Shown here: one piece after another, positions 6,116 through 6,943 of the stretch
Layout of the letters: each line of letters begins with the position of its first letter
Position numbering within the stretch: position 1 is the first letter of the stretch
DNA from: Haloarculaceae archaeon
GTDB lineage: Archaea > Halobacteriota > Halobacteria > Halobacteriales > Haloarculaceae
Assembly: GCA_018609665.1 (NCBI GenBank)
Contig: JAHENN010000079.1
Coordinates: forward strand, 1 to 6,943
Direction of reading: 5' to 3'
Length of the DNA stretch: 6,943 nucleotides
Program-made: the position numbers and the translations under genes
Notes under the pieces: model-generated
Told to the model about the DNA's origin: nothing
Seen by the model: only the letters and a program-made list of their open reading frames with translations
The model's database searches: none

Positions 6116-6430
6116 TCACCGGAAGTCGAAGCTGACGTCCTCGGCGGGGACGGCCGGCTGCACCTCCCGACCCTCCTCGAACCGGACGAAACTGAGGTAG
6201 TACGGCTCCCCGCAGCCGTCGCCGTCGGTTTCGGCGGCGCCGCAGACGATGACGACGCCGTCGGCGCCGGCGTAGGGGTCGCCCTCGTCGTCGGGGTCGG
6301 CCGCGTGGGCGTCGGCGTACTTCCAGCCGTCCAGCGGCTCCGGCGTGACGCATTTGTCCTCGAGGTAGGCGCCCCGCCGGAGCTCGGCGACGGCACCGCA
6401 GCGCGGGCAGTGGTAGGAGACTGAAACCAT
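6116..6430 (-). CDS. Small zinc-ribbon-like protein of unknown function
   Basis: This acidic 104-residue protein begins VSYHCPRCGAVAELRRG and carries Cys at positions 8, 11, 27, 63 and 73. The CPRC pair together with C63 and C73 (VCGAAETDGDGCGEPYY) could make one zinc site with a long intervening loop of about 50 residues rich in Asp; C27 is extra. There is no signal peptide or membrane segment. No named family was recognised; small Cys-pair proteins of this sort are abundant in haloarchaea and often uncharacterised. The frame has normal haloarchaeal composition, and a TATA-like element lies 25 bases before ATG 6430. The gene is divergent from the eIF-2B-like gene (80-bp gap) and convergent with the DJ-1 gene. 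That it is a gene is fairly sure; zinc binding is inference. Confidence 0.8.
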   Translation of the reverse strand: MVSVSYHCPRCGAVAELRRGAYLEDKCVTPEPLDGWKYADAHAADPDDEGDPYAGADGVVIVCGAAETDGDGCGEPYYLSFVRFEEGREVQPAVPAEDVSFDFR

Positions 6431-6441
6431 ACCCGTCGTAC

Positions 6442-6470
6442 GGTCCGGCCCGTCATAGGGCCGTCGGACC
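6442..6470. repeat. Imperfect inverted repeat in the divergent promoter region
   Basis: GGTCCG (6442-6447) pairs with CGGACC (6465-6470) and the pairing continues inward as GCCC (6448-6451) with GGGC (6458-6461), leaving CGT unpaired on one side. It overlaps the TATA-like box of the minus-strand zinc-ribbon gene, so it could be an operator; chance in GC-rich DNA is also possible. Confidence 0.3.
6453..6458 (-). promoter_or_regulatory. TATA-like element of the zinc-ribbon gene
   Basis: CTATGA on the minus strand is centred about 25 bases before ATG 6430, the leaderless spacing. It is a weak match and is called mainly on position. Confidence 0.33.
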
Positions 6471-6480
6471 GCCCGAAGGG

Positions 6481-6486
6481 GTTATG
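6481..6486 (+). promoter_or_regulatory. TATA-like element of the eIF-2B-like gene
   Basis: GTTATG is centred 27 bases before ATG 6511, consistent with a leaderless transcript. It is the only AT-rich hexamer in the immediate upstream region. Confidence 0.38.
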
Positions 6487-6510
6487 CCGCCGCCGGCCGA
6501 CGGTGCGAGC

Positions 6511-6943
6511 ATGATAGACGAGGCGGTCGAGGAGATCGAGGCGATGCAGACCCACTCGTCGTCGGCGGTCGCGGTGGCGGCCGCCGAGGCACTGCGGGAG
6601 CTGCTCGACCGGGAGTACGCGACCGTCGAGGAGTACCTCCGGGCGCTGGAGCGGAACAGCGACGCGCTCCGCCGGGCCAACACCTCCCACGCCTCGCTGT
6701 TCACCACCCAGCGGGAGATCGTCGACCGCGTGGCCGCCGCCGACCCTGACTCCGTCGCGGCGGCGAAGGCGGCGACGGCCGACGCGGTCGACGCGGTCGT
6801 CGAGGACGTCGAGCGGGCCAAACACGAGGCCGCCCGCGAGGGCGTCGACCTGCTGGAGGACGGCGCGACGGTGCTGACCCACGACTTCTCGACGACCGTC
6901 ATGGAGGCCGTCGAACTGGCCGCACAGGACGGCCGCCACCTCG
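6511..6943 (+). CDS. eIF-2B / ribose-1,5-bisphosphate isomerase family protein, N-terminal part
   Basis: The gene runs off the window after 144 residues; family members are about 280-320 residues, so roughly half is present. The fragment aligns by eye with archaeal aIF-2B-like and ribose-1,5-bisphosphate isomerase proteins. It has a helical N-terminal domain with MQTHSSSAVAVAAAEALREL (12-31), RRANTSHASL (54-63) and ERAKHEAAREGVDLLEDG (101-118), then the first Rossmann-like strand ATVLTHDFSTTV (119-130). In the Thermococcus isomerase, which works in the AMP/ribose-bisphosphate pathway, the last segment reads MTHCHS with the catalytic Cys133; here that position is Asp125. The N-terminal RGAG phosphate-binding motif is HSSS here. 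The protein is therefore probably a non-isomerase paralogue whose role, in translation or sugar metabolism, is unknown. ATG 6511 is preceded by a TATA-like box at the leaderless spacing. Confidence 0.85.
   Translation, partial: MIDEAVEEIEAMQTHSSSAVAVAAAEALRELLDREYATVEEYLRALERNSDALRRANTSHASLFTTQREIVDRVAAADPDSVAAAKAATADAVDAVVEDVERAKHEAAREGVDLLEDGATVLTHDFSTTVMEAVELAAQDGRHL

Noticed and set aside
5260..6939. 559-codon minus-strand frame spanning three genes and two intergenic regions
   Set aside because: It crosses the DJ-1 gene, the zinc-ribbon gene and the eIF-2B-like gene in shadow frames, with long Arg/Pro/Thr low-complexity runs; no single gene is plausible.

Overview
The window looks like a chromosomal segment of a haloarchaeon. 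It is very GC-rich with G/C-dominated third codon positions, its proteins are strongly Asp/Glu-rich, and it carries a bacterio-opsin-activator (HTH_10) regulator. Several genes start directly downstream of a TATA-like element at about -26, as expected for leaderless archaeal transcripts. This taxonomic call rests on composition and protein families, not on a marker gene. No rRNA, tRNA, IS element, CRISPR array or phage gene was seen.

Left part (1-2522, + strand): the 3' end of a YeaH/YhbH (DUF444, von Willebrand A-like) gene overlaps the start of a long SpoVR-family gene by ATGA. These are two members of the conserved PrkA kinase - YeaH - SpoVR stress/stationary-phase module; a prkA gene would be expected just upstream of the window. 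Position 2523-2619 holds a GC-rich inverted repeat and a probable promoter for the next gene, a Bat-type HTH_10 transcriptional regulator (2620-3276, +).

Middle part (3104-5247, - strand): an acyl-CoA carboxylase carboxyltransferase (beta) subunit with an unusual N-terminal extension is followed 23 bp later by a small two-segment membrane protein gene. The small gene runs tail-to-tail into the regulator. An exact 8-bp tandem duplication at 3285-3300 appears to have shifted its last codons out of frame. With one copy removed the frame would stop at 3282; as it stands it runs to 3104, antisense to the regulator.

Right part (5248-6943): a 180-bp divergent intergenic region carries promoters for the carboxylase and for a DJ-1/PfpI (Hsp31-like) protein (5428-6108, +). 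A small Cys-rich zinc-ribbon-like protein (6116-6430, -) converges on the latter with a 7-bp gap. After an 80-bp divergent promoter region comes the N-terminal half of an eIF-2B / ribose-1,5-bisphosphate isomerase family protein (6511 to the window end, +). In that protein the catalytic Cys of the characterised isomerase is replaced by Asp.

The genes look like several unrelated housekeeping or stress units rather than one novel system. The points most worth a second look are the 8-bp frameshifting duplication, the active-site change in the eIF-2B-like protein, the enlarged SpoVR and the N-terminal extension of the carboxyltransferase. Most other long open frames here, including one of 589 codons antisense to spoVR, are GC-driven shadows.
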